Assembly (NCBI GenBank): GCA_028283655.1 | Contig: JAPWKE010000003.1 | Coordinates: 682,001 to 746,000 of the forward strand | Reading direction: 5' to 3' | Origin: Acidobacteriaceae bacterium | GTDB taxonomy: Bacteria; Acidobacteriota; Terriglobia; Terriglobales; Acidobacteriaceae | DNA: 64,000 nt | In this document: positions 8,043 to 15,780 of the stretch, one piece after another | Position numbering within the stretch: position 1 is the stretch's first letter | How the letters are laid out: every line of letters starts with the position of its first letter | Translations under genes and position numbers: made by a program | Notes under the pieces: generated by a model | Databases searched by the model: none | Told to the model about the DNA's origin: nothing | Seen by the model: only the letters and a program-made list of their open reading frames with translations

Positions 8043-8984
8043 TTACTGTGCGCTGGTGTCGGGATCCTGGTAGACGCTGCGTACAACGCCGGAAGCATCG
8101 GTGCTGTGCCAGTCGGGATGCTCCTGCTTGAGTGTCGCGCTGACTTGCTTGCCTGCCTCGTCTGCGCTGACGCCGTGGGCTTTGAGCGCGAGAGCTCGGG
8201 TGCGTATCTCTGCGATGAGTTTGTGTTCTGAGGCGACGAGAGTTCCGTCACCGGGTTCGCTGTGATCAGGGACGACGTGGGTCGGGTGCCGTTCTGCAAT
8301 TTTGTCGACGACGTGCAGCCATGTGGTTGGTGTGCCGCCTTTGCCGAGGGCGGTGTAGATCGTCGGCATGGTGTCGTTCTGCACCACGTCGCCGGAGATC
8401 AGGGTTGCATCTGGCTCGACGAATGTGAGTTCATCGCCTTCTGTGTGTGCGGGGCCGAGCCACAGCAGGCTGACGATTACGCCACCGCCCAGATCGAGCT
8501 TTGCTTCGTTGTGAAAGGTGACATCGGGCGTGCGAAACGTTGTGCCCTGGAGGAGTTCACGGTTGTCGGCAGACCGGCTGGCGAAGAGTTTTACCATGTC
8601 CATACCGTAGCGCTCGACCTCCATTTGCTGGATGTCATTGCGAATCAGCGTCGTACTGGCAGGGAAGTCTTTGTCCCCGGCGGCATGTTCGGGGTGGAAG
8701 TGGGTCGTTGTGAGGAAGAGCTTCTTGCCGGGTGCAAGCTTCTCGGCAAACCCGGCGGCCATTGCGCCCATCTTCGGACCGAGGCCTGTGTCGACGACGA
8801 GCACGGAGCGCGCGCCGACCACGATGGCGATGTTCGGATTGCCTTTGATCATCCAGACATGCTCGGAGATATGAATGGGCGTGTCCGTGACTCTCATCTT
8901 CCACTGATGCGGGTCAGAGGATGTAGTCTGCGCGGCGGCAGGCAGGAACATCCAAGGCATGGCGAGGAGCAGAGCAAACGACAT
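8043..8984 (-). CDS. Secreted metallo-beta-lactamase-fold hydrolase
   Basis: The 313-residue protein begins with a signal peptide (SFALLLAMPWMFLPAAAQ, cleavage after AAAQ likely), so it should be periplasmic. The zinc motif at residues 95-100 is HFHPEH, followed by AAGD; the usual motif is HxHxDH, so Asp is replaced by Glu. Further ligands fit GPAHTEGD, ISGDVVQ and VVPDHSEPG. The fold covers beta-lactamases, quinoprotein-relay SoxH-like proteins and many other hydrolases; the substrate is unknown. ATG 8984 is chosen because AGGGG lies 7 bases upstream; the ATG at 8990 is too close to it. It is convergent with tetR. Confidence 0.85.
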   Translation of the reverse strand: MSFALLLAMPWMFLPAAAQTTSSDPHQWKMRVTDTPIHISEHVWMIKGNPNIAIVVGARSVLVVDTGLGPKMGAMAAGFAEKLAPGKKLFLTTTHFHPEHAAGDKDFPASTTLIRNDIQQMEVERYGMDMVKLFASRSADNRELLQGTTFRTPDVTFHNEAKLDLGGGVIVSLLWLGPAHTEGDELTFVEPDATLISGDVVQNDTMPTIYTALGKGGTPTTWLHVVDKIAERHPTHVVPDHSEPGDGTLVASEHKLIAEIRTRALALKAHGVSADEAGKQVSATLKQEHPDWHSTDASGVVRSVYQDPDTSAQ

Positions 8985-9029
8985 CTTCATGCCCCTACTG
9001 TACAAGTGCGTTCAAGAGGAAGTTGGCTG

Positions 9030-9086
9030 ATGAAATGGTTGCAACAACTTAACGAAGAGCTGCGTGAAATGATCGTTGGGAGGTGA
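9030..9086 (+). CDS. Possible 18-residue leader ORF upstream of queG
   Basis: An ATG at 9030, preceded by AGAGGAAG, opens the frame MKWLQQLNEELREMIVGR. It ends at TGA 9084-9086, eleven bases before the queG start. The queG ribosome binding site (GGGAGGTGA) is embedded in its last codons, which would allow translational coupling. It is short and without recognisable homology, so chance is a serious alternative. Confidence 0.25.
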   Translation: MKWLQQLNEELREMIVGR

Positions 9087-9096
9087 CGTGGAAGGC

Positions 9097-10236
9097 ATGA
9101 GGGCAGCGACGATCGACCGGGAAGGGCGCGAGTGGGTGGAAAGCAGTGCGCGCACTGCTGGCTTCGCCACTGCGGGTGTCGCGGGGCTGGAGTTGGATGC
9201 GGCCAGCGATCTTCGATTTGCCGAATGGGTGAGCGCGGGCCACGCGGGCGAGATGGAGTGGCTGAAGCGTGTGGATGACGCAGGCAGGCTGGTGCGCGGT
9301 GATCTGCGGCGGTCGATGCCGTGGGCGCGCAGCGTGGTGATGTGTGCGGCGAACTACAACGCGGAAGCACCGCGTTCGATGGATACGGCAAGCGAAACGC
9401 AGGGCTGGATCGCACGCTATGCGTGGAGCGGCGAGGCGTCGTCGGTGATGGGGGAGCCGGGGCGTGGGACGGATTATCACGATACGTTGCTGGCAAAGTT
9501 GCGGAGTGTGGAGGCGTCGATTCGCGAGCGTTGGCCGGCGGCCGAGACTCGTTGCTATGTCGACACGGGCCCGATGCTGGAGCGTGATCTGGCAGCGCGG
9601 GCGGGTGTGGGGTGGATTGGCAAGAACGCGTGTGTGCTGAATCAGCAGCTTGGCTCGTGGCTGCTGTTGGGAGTCGTGGTGACGTCGCTGGAGGTCGCGA
9701 AGGAAGCCGCGGTTCTGCCGGCGATGGATCGCTGTGGGAGCTGCACGCGCTGCATTGATGCGTGCCCGACAGATGCGTTGCTGCTGCCAACGCCCGAAAA
9801 TCCGACGCGACAGATGGATGCGACGCGCTGCATTGCGTACCTGACGATTGAGAAGAAGGGCGTGATTGACGAGGAGCTTCGGTCGAAGATGGGCAGGCAG
9901 GTCTTTGGGTGCGACATCTGCCAGGATGTTTGTCCGTGGAACCGGCGTGCGCCGGTTGTGGAGAGTCTGCCGGTGCGGCGTGGGCTGGTGAACCCGGAGC
10001 TGGAGTGGCTGGCGTCGATGGATGGGCCGACGTTCAACCGGTGGTTTCGTGGGTCGCCGCTGGAGCGGACGAGGAGGAAGCGAGTGCTGCGGAACGTGGC
10101 CATTGCGATGGGGAATAGTGGACTTCAGGAGTATGTTCCGCGGCTGGAGGAGTGGGCTGCGGGCGAGGATGAGGTGCTGGCAGAGGCTTCGCGGTGGGCG
10201 TTGGGGCAGTTGGCGCTTGGAGAGAGAAATCCTTGA
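9097..10236 (+). CDS. queG: Epoxyqueuosine reductase QueG
   Basis: QueG reduces epoxyqueuosine to queuosine in tRNA using cobalamin and two [4Fe-4S] clusters, the last step of Q synthesis. The 379-residue protein shows the N-terminal DUF1730 region (YVDTGPMLERDLAARAGVGWIGKN), the ferredoxin clusters CGSCTRCIDACPTDAL and CDICQDVCPWN, and a C-terminal HEAT-like repeat tail typical of the family. ATG 9097 is preferred; the alternative TTG (9076) and GTG (9088) overlap the ribosome binding site itself. The final codon pair plus stop (CCTTGA) comes from a dispersed repeat. The queuosine transporter at 2.4 kb and queD genes at 45 kb serve the same pathway. Confidence 0.93.
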   Translation: MRAATIDREGREWVESSARTAGFATAGVAGLELDAASDLRFAEWVSAGHAGEMEWLKRVDDAGRLVRGDLRRSMPWARSVVMCAANYNAEAPRSMDTASETQGWIARYAWSGEASSVMGEPGRGTDYHDTLLAKLRSVEASIRERWPAAETRCYVDTGPMLERDLAARAGVGWIGKNACVLNQQLGSWLLLGVVVTSLEVAKEAAVLPAMDRCGSCTRCIDACPTDALLLPTPENPTRQMDATRCIAYLTIEKKGVIDEELRSKMGRQVFGCDICQDVCPWNRRAPVVESLPVRRGLVNPELEWLASMDGPTFNRWFRGSPLERTRRKRVLRNVAIAMGNSGLQEYVPRLEEWAAGEDEVLAEASRWALGQLALGERNP

Positions 10237-10266
10237 CGCAGAGTTTGCGAAGGTCGCAATGCAATG
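10231..10266. repeat. Dispersed CCTTGACGC repeat at the queG 3' end
   Basis: The sequence starting CCTTGACGCAGAG and containing GCGAAGGTCGCAATGC closely resembles the copy at 11342 (CCTCGACGC..., GCGATGGCCGCAATGC). The TGA in CCTTGA is the queG stop codon, as in the transporter gene at 2.4 kb. Confidence 0.6.
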
Positions 10267-10371
10267 GGAAGAGATTCATGAGCGTGCGAGGTGGCAGTCG
10301 AATTTTTAGGGACGCCTGCTGTTTCACGCGGGGATGCGTCTTAGGCTAGGAGAGGTGGGGAGAGCGGGGCG

Positions 10372-11328
10372 ATGGCAGACGAGACGGTGGGAACGACGGT
10401 TCGCGAGTTGGTGAGTAAGCAGGAGGCTCCTGCGGCGGGCAGCGAGAAGCTGACGCCAAAGATGGAGGCTGCGACGGCCGCTCCGGTGGAGGAGAGCGGA
10501 ACGTGGGGGCAGGTGAAGGCGCTGGGCAAGTACATGACTCGCACCGAGGTGCATACCTATGCGTTCAGCGTGGCGGCGCAGGTGATCCTGAGCCTCTTTC
10601 CGTTCATCGTATTGTTGCTGACGCTGGCGAGGAAGGTGTTCCACTCCGAGCGCATGGTGCAGGTGGTGGGCGATATGATGAACCACTTTCTGCCCAACAA
10701 CCAGGACTTCGTGATGCGCAATATGCGGGTGCTGGCGTACTCGCACGCGAACGTGAAGGTCTTCTCGGTGGTGATGTTGTTCATTACCGCGACGGGTGTA
10801 TTTCTACCGCTGGAAGTGGCGCTGAACAGTGTTTGGGGAGTGAAGGAGAACCGCTCGTATCTGAAGAATCAGCTCGTCTCGATCGGGTTGGCGGTGGGTG
10901 TGGCGCTGCTGGCGATGGGGTCAGTGGCGATGAGCGCAGCGCAGCGTTCGGTACTGGATCTGATCTTCTTCGGGCATACGCAGAACATTGTCTTTCAACT
11001 GGTGACGAAGGGCTTCCTGACGATCTGCGCGCTGGTGGCGAGCGTTGGATTGTTCTTCCTGATCTATTGGGGGTTGCCGAACCGCAAGGTGCCTGCCCGA
11101 GCGGTGCTGCCTACGGCGATTGTGATGGGCATTCTGTGGGAAGTGGCGAAGTATCTCTATATCCTGGCGCTGCCGCACCTGGATTTCCGGTCGGTGTATG
11201 GGCCGTTTGAGGTCTCGGTGGGGCTGATGATGTGGGCGTTTATTTCGGGGCTGCTGCTGCTGGCAGGTGCGTACGTCTCCGCGACGCGGCAGGCCCTGCG
11301 CGAGGCTCGGGAAGCGGAGTTGTCGTAG
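10372..11328 (+). CDS. YihY/virulence factor BrkB family membrane protein
   Basis: The 318-residue protein has a roughly 55-residue Ala/Glu-rich cytoplasmic N-terminus. Six hydrophobic segments follow, including AQVILSLFPFIVLLLTLARK and FLIYWGLPNRKVPARAVLPTAIVMGILWEVAKYLYI; the latter carries the WGLPN...P motif of the family. The family was once called ribonuclease BN, but it is a membrane protein of unsettled, probably transport-related, function. It stands alone between queG and the YVTN gene, flanked on both sides by dispersed repeats. Confidence 0.87.
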   Translation: MADETVGTTVRELVSKQEAPAAGSEKLTPKMEAATAAPVEESGTWGQVKALGKYMTRTEVHTYAFSVAAQVILSLFPFIVLLLTLARKVFHSERMVQVVGDMMNHFLPNNQDFVMRNMRVLAYSHANVKVFSVVMLFITATGVFLPLEVALNSVWGVKENRSYLKNQLVSIGLAVGVALLAMGSVAMSAAQRSVLDLIFFGHTQNIVFQLVTKGFLTICALVASVGLFFLIYWGLPNRKVPARAVLPTAIVMGILWEVAKYLYILALPHLDFRSVYGPFEVSVGLMMWAFISGLLLLAGAYVSATRQALREAREAELS

Positions 11329-11341
11329 AGCTTGCGCTGGT

Positions 11342-11390
11342 GAGGAAAGCCTCGACGCAAAAGGCGCGATGGCCGCAATGCTACGCGACG
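11342..11390. repeat. Dispersed CCTCGACGC repeat after the YihY gene
   Basis: GAGGAAAGCCTCGACGC followed by GCGATGGCCGCAATGCTACGCGACG matches the copies at 2299 and 10231. It starts about 14 bases after the stop codon of the YihY-type gene. It belongs to the same gene-end repeat family. Confidence 0.6.
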
Positions 11391-11429
11391 AGAGCTGTGC
11401 GGCTGGGAGTAGCCAGCAGATCCTGCAGG

Positions 11430-12689
11430 CTACTTCTTGTTTTTGGTGGTTGAGGCTTTGATGACGATGTCGTTTGGCTGAAGACCGGCGGGAAGCAGGG
11501 TGACCAGGGTGGGCTGGCCCACGGGCTGGGTGCGGATGACCGCGACGTCTGCGGAGCCGGAGTCGGCGACGAGGAGCAGGTGCTCGTCGGCCGAGAAGGC
11601 GAGCGCATCAGGACGGGAGCCGACGCGGGCTGCGGCCATCATGCGGCCATCGCCGATCGAGTAAACGCTGACAGAGTCGGCTCCGAAGTTCGAGACCCAG
11701 AGCGTGTCGTCGTTGGGAATAACGGAGCTCTTGGACCAGCCGGTGGTGACGGAACGTGAGGGCTTTGCGCCGATCAGGTACGTGCCTTCGACTTCGTTCG
11801 TCCAGGTGGAGATCTCGGAGATGGAGTCGGAGTCGAAGTTCGAGGAGAAGATCTCTCCGTTGCCGGGCTTTAGTGCAAGGTGGACGGGCGATTTGCCAAC
11901 GTCGAGCATCGCGAGCTTGAAGTCGCGGGTCAGCGAAGGGTCCTGTTTGCCGCGGTAGGAGTCAGCCTGTGCGGCGAGCCAGACGTCCATAACCTGGTGG
12001 CCGGAGGAACAGGCGACGAAGACCTTGGAGCCGAAGGTCGGGTAGTCGGGTGAGTCGGCCTCGATGACGGCGTCGGTCGCGCCGGGGCAGCCGTCGAAGC
12101 TGGCGCGGAAGACCAGCGGGTGGTGCGAGTCATCAGGGTTGATGGTGTAGACGGAGATCGAACCGGCTGCGCGGTTCGTGACGACGAGCGTGCGGTTGTC
12201 CGGTGAGACGCGGGCGAGGCCGGGAGCTTCGCCGGTGGCAACCGTCGCGATTTCACGGCGCGTGTCGAGGTCGATGACTGAGACGGAGTTCGAGCCGGAG
12301 TTCGGCACGTAGGCGCGCTTGCCGTCGGGAGAAACCTCAATGGAGTACGGTTTGTGATGGACGCCGATGGTGGCTTCGACGCGGTTCAGGTCTGTGTTGA
12401 TGACGGTTACCGTGTCAGAGCCAGCGTTCACCGCGTAGACCTCGGGGCGCGTGGGGTTGAGCACCAGGCCGCTGGGGTTCTTGCCGACTTCGAGCGTGCG
12501 GTCGCGCCGCAGGTAGACGAGGTCGAGCACGGTGACCGTATTGCTGCCGCCGTCGGCCACGTAGGCGAACTCGCGGTAGTTGTCCGGATAGCTGGGAAAA
12601 CGGTTGCGACGGCACGCGGCTGTGGAGAGCAGCGTGGCAGAGAGCGCAACGAAGGTGCAGGCAGACCGGAGCTGAGAAGGGAACGGCAC
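11430..12689 (-). CDS. YVTN-type beta-propeller lipoprotein (YncE-like)
   Basis: From the GTG at 12689 the 419-residue product opens with a lipoprotein signal peptide (ACTFVALSATLLSTAAC, lipobox STAAC at about residue 26). Repeats of the YVTN/PQQ-like propeller follow: REFAYVADGGSNTVTVLDL, PEVYAVNAGSDTVTVINT, KRAYVPNSGSNSVSVIDL and similar. Such proteins form seven-bladed propellers on the periplasmic face and are often of unknown binding role. A longer reading frame (to 12863) adds 58 residues without family character, but the GTG lacks a clear ribosome binding site, so the start is uncertain. The C-terminus is lysine-rich (STTKNKK). Confidence 0.8.
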   Translation of the reverse strand: MPFPSQLRSACTFVALSATLLSTAACRRNRFPSYPDNYREFAYVADGGSNTVTVLDLVYLRRDRTLEVGKNPSGLVLNPTRPEVYAVNAGSDTVTVINTDLNRVEATIGVHHKPYSIEVSPDGKRAYVPNSGSNSVSVIDLDTRREIATVATGEAPGLARVSPDNRTLVVTNRAAGSISVYTINPDDSHHPLVFRASFDGCPGATDAVIEADSPDYPTFGSKVFVACSSGHQVMDVWLAAQADSYRGKQDPSLTRDFKLAMLDVGKSPVHLALKPGNGEIFSSNFDSDSISEISTWTNEVEGTYLIGAKPSRSVTTGWSKSSVIPNDDTLWVSNFGADSVSVYSIGDGRMMAAARVGSRPDALAFSADEHLLLVADSGSADVAVIRTQPVGQPTLVTLLPAGLQPNDIVIKASTTKNKK

Positions 12690-12789
12690 TTTGGGTAAGT
12701 CTATGGAGAGGCTGGCTGGGGCGCAATTCCTGAGTGGGAACCTGGCGTGGAAAAGTTTTTCAGATAGCGCCGCAACTTTGTTCGCTGGA

Positions 12790-12899
12790 CGAGGTTTATG
12801 CCAGTGACACGATGGACGCCTCAACCCTTTGAGGACGGCGTGTCGGTTTGACTCCTCGGACAACGAGGCCGGATTGCGACCCCGGCTTCGTTGCTTTTT
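12790..12899 (+). ncRNA. Candidate small RNA ending in a plus-strand terminator
   Basis: A strong stem-loop (CAACGAGGCCGG paired with CCGGCTTCGTTG, 12862-12894) followed by TTTTTT is oriented to end plus-strand transcription. No plus-strand gene lies upstream, because both neighbours are on the minus strand. A second hairpin, CCTCAA/TTGAGG, sits at about 12820. This suggests a short independent transcript started in the gap after 12690. A fragment resembles a tRNA T arm (GGTTTGACTCC), but no tRNA fold can be completed. Confidence 0.3.
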
Positions 12900-12914
12900 T
12901 GTTTGTGGAGGGCG

Positions 12915-13043
12915 CTATTGCGGCGGGCGGGTACGGCGCCAGGCGGCATACAGCCAGAGCGCATAACCGAATTGCAGAACCCAGACGACGACGTAGGCGT
13001 AGACCGTATGTTTCTGCGAGAGGGTGCTGAAGGGGATGGACAT
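12915..13043 (-). CDS. ccmD: CcmD-like small membrane protein
   Basis: A 42-residue frame starts at 13043, overlapping the ccmC stop (TAATG). It encodes one hydrophobic helix (YAYVVVWVLQFGYALWLYAA) followed by a basic tail (WRRTRP). Size, single N-out helix, position after ccmC and the AYxxxW pattern match CcmD, which holds CcmABC and heme-loaded CcmE together in the heme export complex of cytochrome c maturation System I. Confidence 0.75.
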   Translation of the reverse strand: MSIPFSTLSQKHTVYAYVVVWVLQFGYALWLYAAWRRTRPPQ

Positions 13044-13759
13044 TACCGGGCCTCCTCGGCGGTCAGCAGTTCGTAGTCGGCCGCTTTATTTTCGAGCTGA
13101 CGGCGGCGCTCGAGAGCGTAGCGGCAGCCGAGGATGAAGGCTCCCCAGAGAGCAAAGGCGGCCAGGTTCCAGAGAACGGCGCCGTACATCGAGGGATCGA
13201 TGCCGGAGTCTGCGCCTCCACCGAAGACCGGCGCGGGATGCTGGGTGCGCCACCAGCGGATGGACTCAAAGCAGATCGGGATGTCGACGGCGGCGAAGAT
13301 GCCAAGCACGGCGGCGAGCATCGCGGTGGAGTTTGTGTTCGAGAGGCGGCGCAGCAAGAGGTAGCTGACGTAAAGCAGCCAGAGAAGCAGGTAGGTGGTC
13401 AGGCGTGCGTCCCACGTCCACCAGATGCCCCATGCGGCGCGTCCCCAGAGCATACCCGTGGCGAGCCCGATGCTGGTGTAGAGCACGGTGATCTCGCAGG
13501 AGGCGATGGCGAAGGCGTCGGCCTTGGCTGCGCGTTCGGGGTTGTTCTTGCGCCAGGCCAGATAGAGCAGCGAAGCCGCGCAGTTCAGGTAAGGGAAGAC
13601 GAAGCTGAGGATGGTGTGGGGGAAGTGATAGAAGAAGACCCGGTAGAGATTGCCCATGGTTGCTTCCGTCGGGGCAGACATGGCTTTGTAGAAGCCGAAG
13701 GCCATGACAGCAAGGCACACCACGAGGCAAAAGGGTGCGAGTTTGGAGGCTTTTTTCAC
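13043..13759 (-). CDS. ccmC: Cytochrome c maturation heme protein CcmC
   Basis: The 238-residue protein has six predicted membrane helices and the tryptophan-rich heme-handling motif WGIWWTWDARLT at about residues 110-121. Conserved histidines lie in the flanking loops (FYHFPH and the later region before CFESIRWWRTQHP). CcmC binds periplasmic heme and passes it to the chaperone CcmE, forming the complex with CcmA, CcmB and CcmD. It lies in the operon ccmA-ybaK-ccmB-ccmC-ccmD. A 95-base gap separates it from ccmB, while its stop overlaps ccmD. Confidence 0.92.
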   Translation of the reverse strand: MKKASKLAPFCLVVCLAVMAFGFYKAMSAPTEATMGNLYRVFFYHFPHTILSFVFPYLNCAASLLYLAWRKNNPERAAKADAFAIASCEITVLYTSIGLATGMLWGRAAWGIWWTWDARLTTYLLLWLLYVSYLLLRRLSNTNSTAMLAAVLGIFAAVDIPICFESIRWWRTQHPAPVFGGGADSGIDPSMYGAVLWNLAAFALWGAFILGCRYALERRRQLENKAADYELLTAEEAR

Positions 13760-13854
13760 GCTGCCACTATTTTATCGGGTTCGTGGCGGGTGGGGCGGCT
13801 GCTAATCGGTCTGCGGGTGGTTCTTGTGGGCGGCTGCGGTCGCGCGAGGAAGCC

Positions 13855-14535
13855 TTAGTCGGCCTGCAGGATGAGGTCGAAGGTAAGGACGCAGACTGTG
13901 GTGAAGATGATCGCGTAGGCGATCAGCACCTTGAGCCAGAGGTTCGGGAGGAACTCGCCGGTGAGGACCGCCGTGGTGGCCTGCACGACTGCGAGCAGTG
14001 CGGGCATGGTGATGGGGAAGAGCAGCAGCGGCAGCAGGAGTTCGCGGTTGCGGGCGCGGAGGCTCAGCGCGGCGAAGAAGGTTCCGTTGCAGACGAGCGT
14101 CCAGGTGCCGAGCGGAAGGATGAAAAGCAGCAGCCATGTCTGGCCGAGCGGATGCAGGTTATAGAAGAGCGTGAAAACAGGGGCGAGCACGAGTTCGACG
14201 ACGGAGACGAAGAGGAAGTTCGCGATGGCTTTACCGATGAAGAGGGCGGAAGCTGGTGCGGGGACGAGCCTTTGCGCCTCAAGCGCGCCGTTGCGGACTT
14301 CGCGGGCCCATGACTGGTTGAGCGCGGTCATGGCGGCGAAGAGCAGGCCGACCCAGAGCAGGCCTCCGGAGATTTGCCGAGCGACTGTGGGGTACGCCGT
14401 GGGGTCGAAGGCCAGGGAGAAGACGACCGTAACCAGCAGAGCGAAGAAGATCATGCCGTTCAGCGAGTCTTTGGTGCGCCACTCGATGCGAAGGTCTTTG
14501 CGCAGGTGGGTGAGGACGTGGCTGGCGTAGTTCAT
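13855..14535 (-). CDS. ccmB: Heme exporter permease CcmB
   Basis: The 226-residue protein has six hydrophobic segments. The CcmB-like opening is LRKDLRIEWRTKDSLNGMIFFALLVTVVFSLAF, and the protein also contains WAREVRNGALEAQRLVPAPASALFIGKAIANF. CcmB is the membrane partner of the ATPase CcmA; their ATP hydrolysis releases holo-CcmE from CcmC. The start codon overlaps the stop of the ybaK-type gene (ATGA), indicating coupled translation. Confidence 0.9.
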   Translation of the reverse strand: MNYASHVLTHLRKDLRIEWRTKDSLNGMIFFALLVTVVFSLAFDPTAYPTVARQISGGLLWVGLLFAAMTALNQSWAREVRNGALEAQRLVPAPASALFIGKAIANFLFVSVVELVLAPVFTLFYNLHPLGQTWLLLFILPLGTWTLVCNGTFFAALSLRARNRELLLPLLLFPITMPALLAVVQATTAVLTGEFLPNLWLKVLIAYAIIFTTVCVLTFDLILQAD

Positions 14536-15044
14536 CGCGCGGCCTCCTCTGGGACGGGCAGCTTGGTCAGGTCGGCGAGTTCGGCTGAGGTGGCGCGCAG
14601 GTAGTCGGCTGGGGCGACAATGAGTTGCAGGCCGCGCTGTCCGGCCGAGAGGCTGATGGTGTCGAAGAGTTCGAGGGTTTCGTCGGCGAAGGCGCGGAAG
14701 GGCTTTTTCGCGGCTAGCACGGTAACGCCGCCACGGATGTATCCGGTGAGCGGTTCGACGTCCTTGAGCGCGGCAAGCTGGGCGTTTCGAGCTCCTGCAA
14801 CGGCGGCAAGCTTCTTCAGGTCAAGTTCCGCGTCCCCAGGCACGACGGCAAAGACGTACTCCTTGTCGGAGGTCAGGGTGAGGAGCGTTTTGAAGACCTG
14901 CTCGGGGGGCATGCCGATCTTGCGCGCGACGTTGGGGGCCGAAAGGTCTTCGAGGTCGATCTCGTAAGCGCGCAGCTCGTAGGAGATGCCGAGGGCGTCG
15001 AGAGCGCGTGCGGCGTTGGTCTTGGTGGGCTTCTTCGCGCTCAT
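14532..15044 (-). CDS. ybaK: Cys-tRNA deacylase, YbaK/EbsC type
   Basis: The 170-residue protein has the YbaK/ProX editing fold. It shows LDALGISYELRAYEID, then KIGMPPEQVFKTLLT, KEYVFAVVPGDAELDLKKLA, GYIRGGVTVLAAKK and a C-terminal GQRGLQLIVAPADYLRAT. The conserved lysine expected for editing is in VFKTL. Members hydrolyse Cys-tRNA(Pro) and related mischarged tRNAs in the cytoplasm. It overlaps ccmA upstream and ccmB downstream by ATGA at each end, so it is fully embedded in the cytochrome c maturation operon. A longer N-terminal frame to 15185 is rejected because it runs through ccmA. Confidence 0.9.
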   Translation of the reverse strand: MSAKKPTKTNAARALDALGISYELRAYEIDLEDLSAPNVARKIGMPPEQVFKTLLTLTSDKEYVFAVVPGDAELDLKKLAAVAGARNAQLAALKDVEPLTGYIRGGVTVLAAKKPFRAFADETLELFDTISLSAGQRGLQLIVAPADYLRATSAELADLTKLPVPEEAAR

Positions 15045-15730
15045 GCGGTGGCTTCCCCCGCAGAGATCAGGCGCCCGGCGTTCATCGTCAGGGTGAGCGA
15101 GGCCAGCGGACGCGCGAGTTCGTACTGATGCGTGGTGAGGATCAGAGTTCGCGGGGTGTTGCTCACGCCGGGCTGGAGCAGCCATGTCTGCAGGCTTTCG
15201 ACCATGGCGCGTGCGGAGCCGATATCGAGGTTCGAGAACGGCTCGTCGAGCAGGAGGAGATCGGGCGAGGTCATGAGCACGCGCGCAAGCGCCGCGCGCT
15301 GCCTCATGCCTTGCGAGTACTCGCCGACGCGGCGCGGGTTGGCGGGGTCGAGGCCAACGGAGCGGAGTGCGTCTTCAGGAGAAAGGAGAACGGTGTATCC
15401 GCTGTAGAGAGAGGCGAAGTACGCGAGGTTTTCTACTCCGGTGAGCTCGTCGTAGAGCATCGTCGAGTGGCTCATGTAGGCCAAACGTTCGCGGATGTCG
15501 CCCGGGGTTTCGCCGAAGATGTGAATCGTGCCGTGGGTTGGCGACGCAAGGCCTGCGATGACGCGCAGCAGCGTCGATTTCCCGGCACCGTTTTCGCCGA
15601 GCAGAACGACGGAGGAGCCCGCCTGAATGCTGAGCGTGACGTCTCGCAGGGCTGCAAAACGGCCGTAGAGCAGCGAGCATCGGTGCAGTTCGACGGCGGT
15701 GGTAGGCGTGGCTGGGCTTGCAGAAGTCAA
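15041..15730 (-). CDS. ccmA: Heme exporter ATP-binding protein CcmA
   Basis: The 229-residue ABC ATPase has Walker A GENGAGKST at residues 45-53, a Q-loop region YMSHSTMLYDELT, the signature YSQGMRQRAALARVL and Walker B LLLLDEPFSNLD, then the switch histidine in ILTTHQYELA. With CcmB it powers release of heme-loaded CcmE. It is the first gene of the operon, and divergent from the M20 peptidase gene 50 bases away. The CcmA assignment relies strongly on the following ccmB and ccmC. Confidence 0.88.
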   Translation of the reverse strand: MTSASPATPTTAVELHRCSLLYGRFAALRDVTLSIQAGSSVVLLGENGAGKSTLLRVIAGLASPTHGTIHIFGETPGDIRERLAYMSHSTMLYDELTGVENLAYFASLYSGYTVLLSPEDALRSVGLDPANPRRVGEYSQGMRQRAALARVLMTSPDLLLLDEPFSNLDIGSARAMVESLQTWLLQPGVSNTPRTLILTTHQYELARPLASLTLTMNAGRLISAGEATA

Positions 15731-15780
15731 CGAGTGCGCTCCATGCGAGTATAGAGCGACAACGAATGTGGAGGCAGAGG

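Noticed and set aside
8262-9086. 274-codon open frame on the plus strand
   Set aside because: It runs antisense through the beta-lactamase-fold gene, which has clear motifs; the frame is open because of GC-rich codon use. Only its last 18 codons are noted separately.
12800-12870. tRNA-like fragment (GGTTTGACTCC beside a small hairpin)
   Set aside because: The T stem needs a bulge of three bases, no acceptor stem pairs, and the anticodon arm has the wrong loop size.
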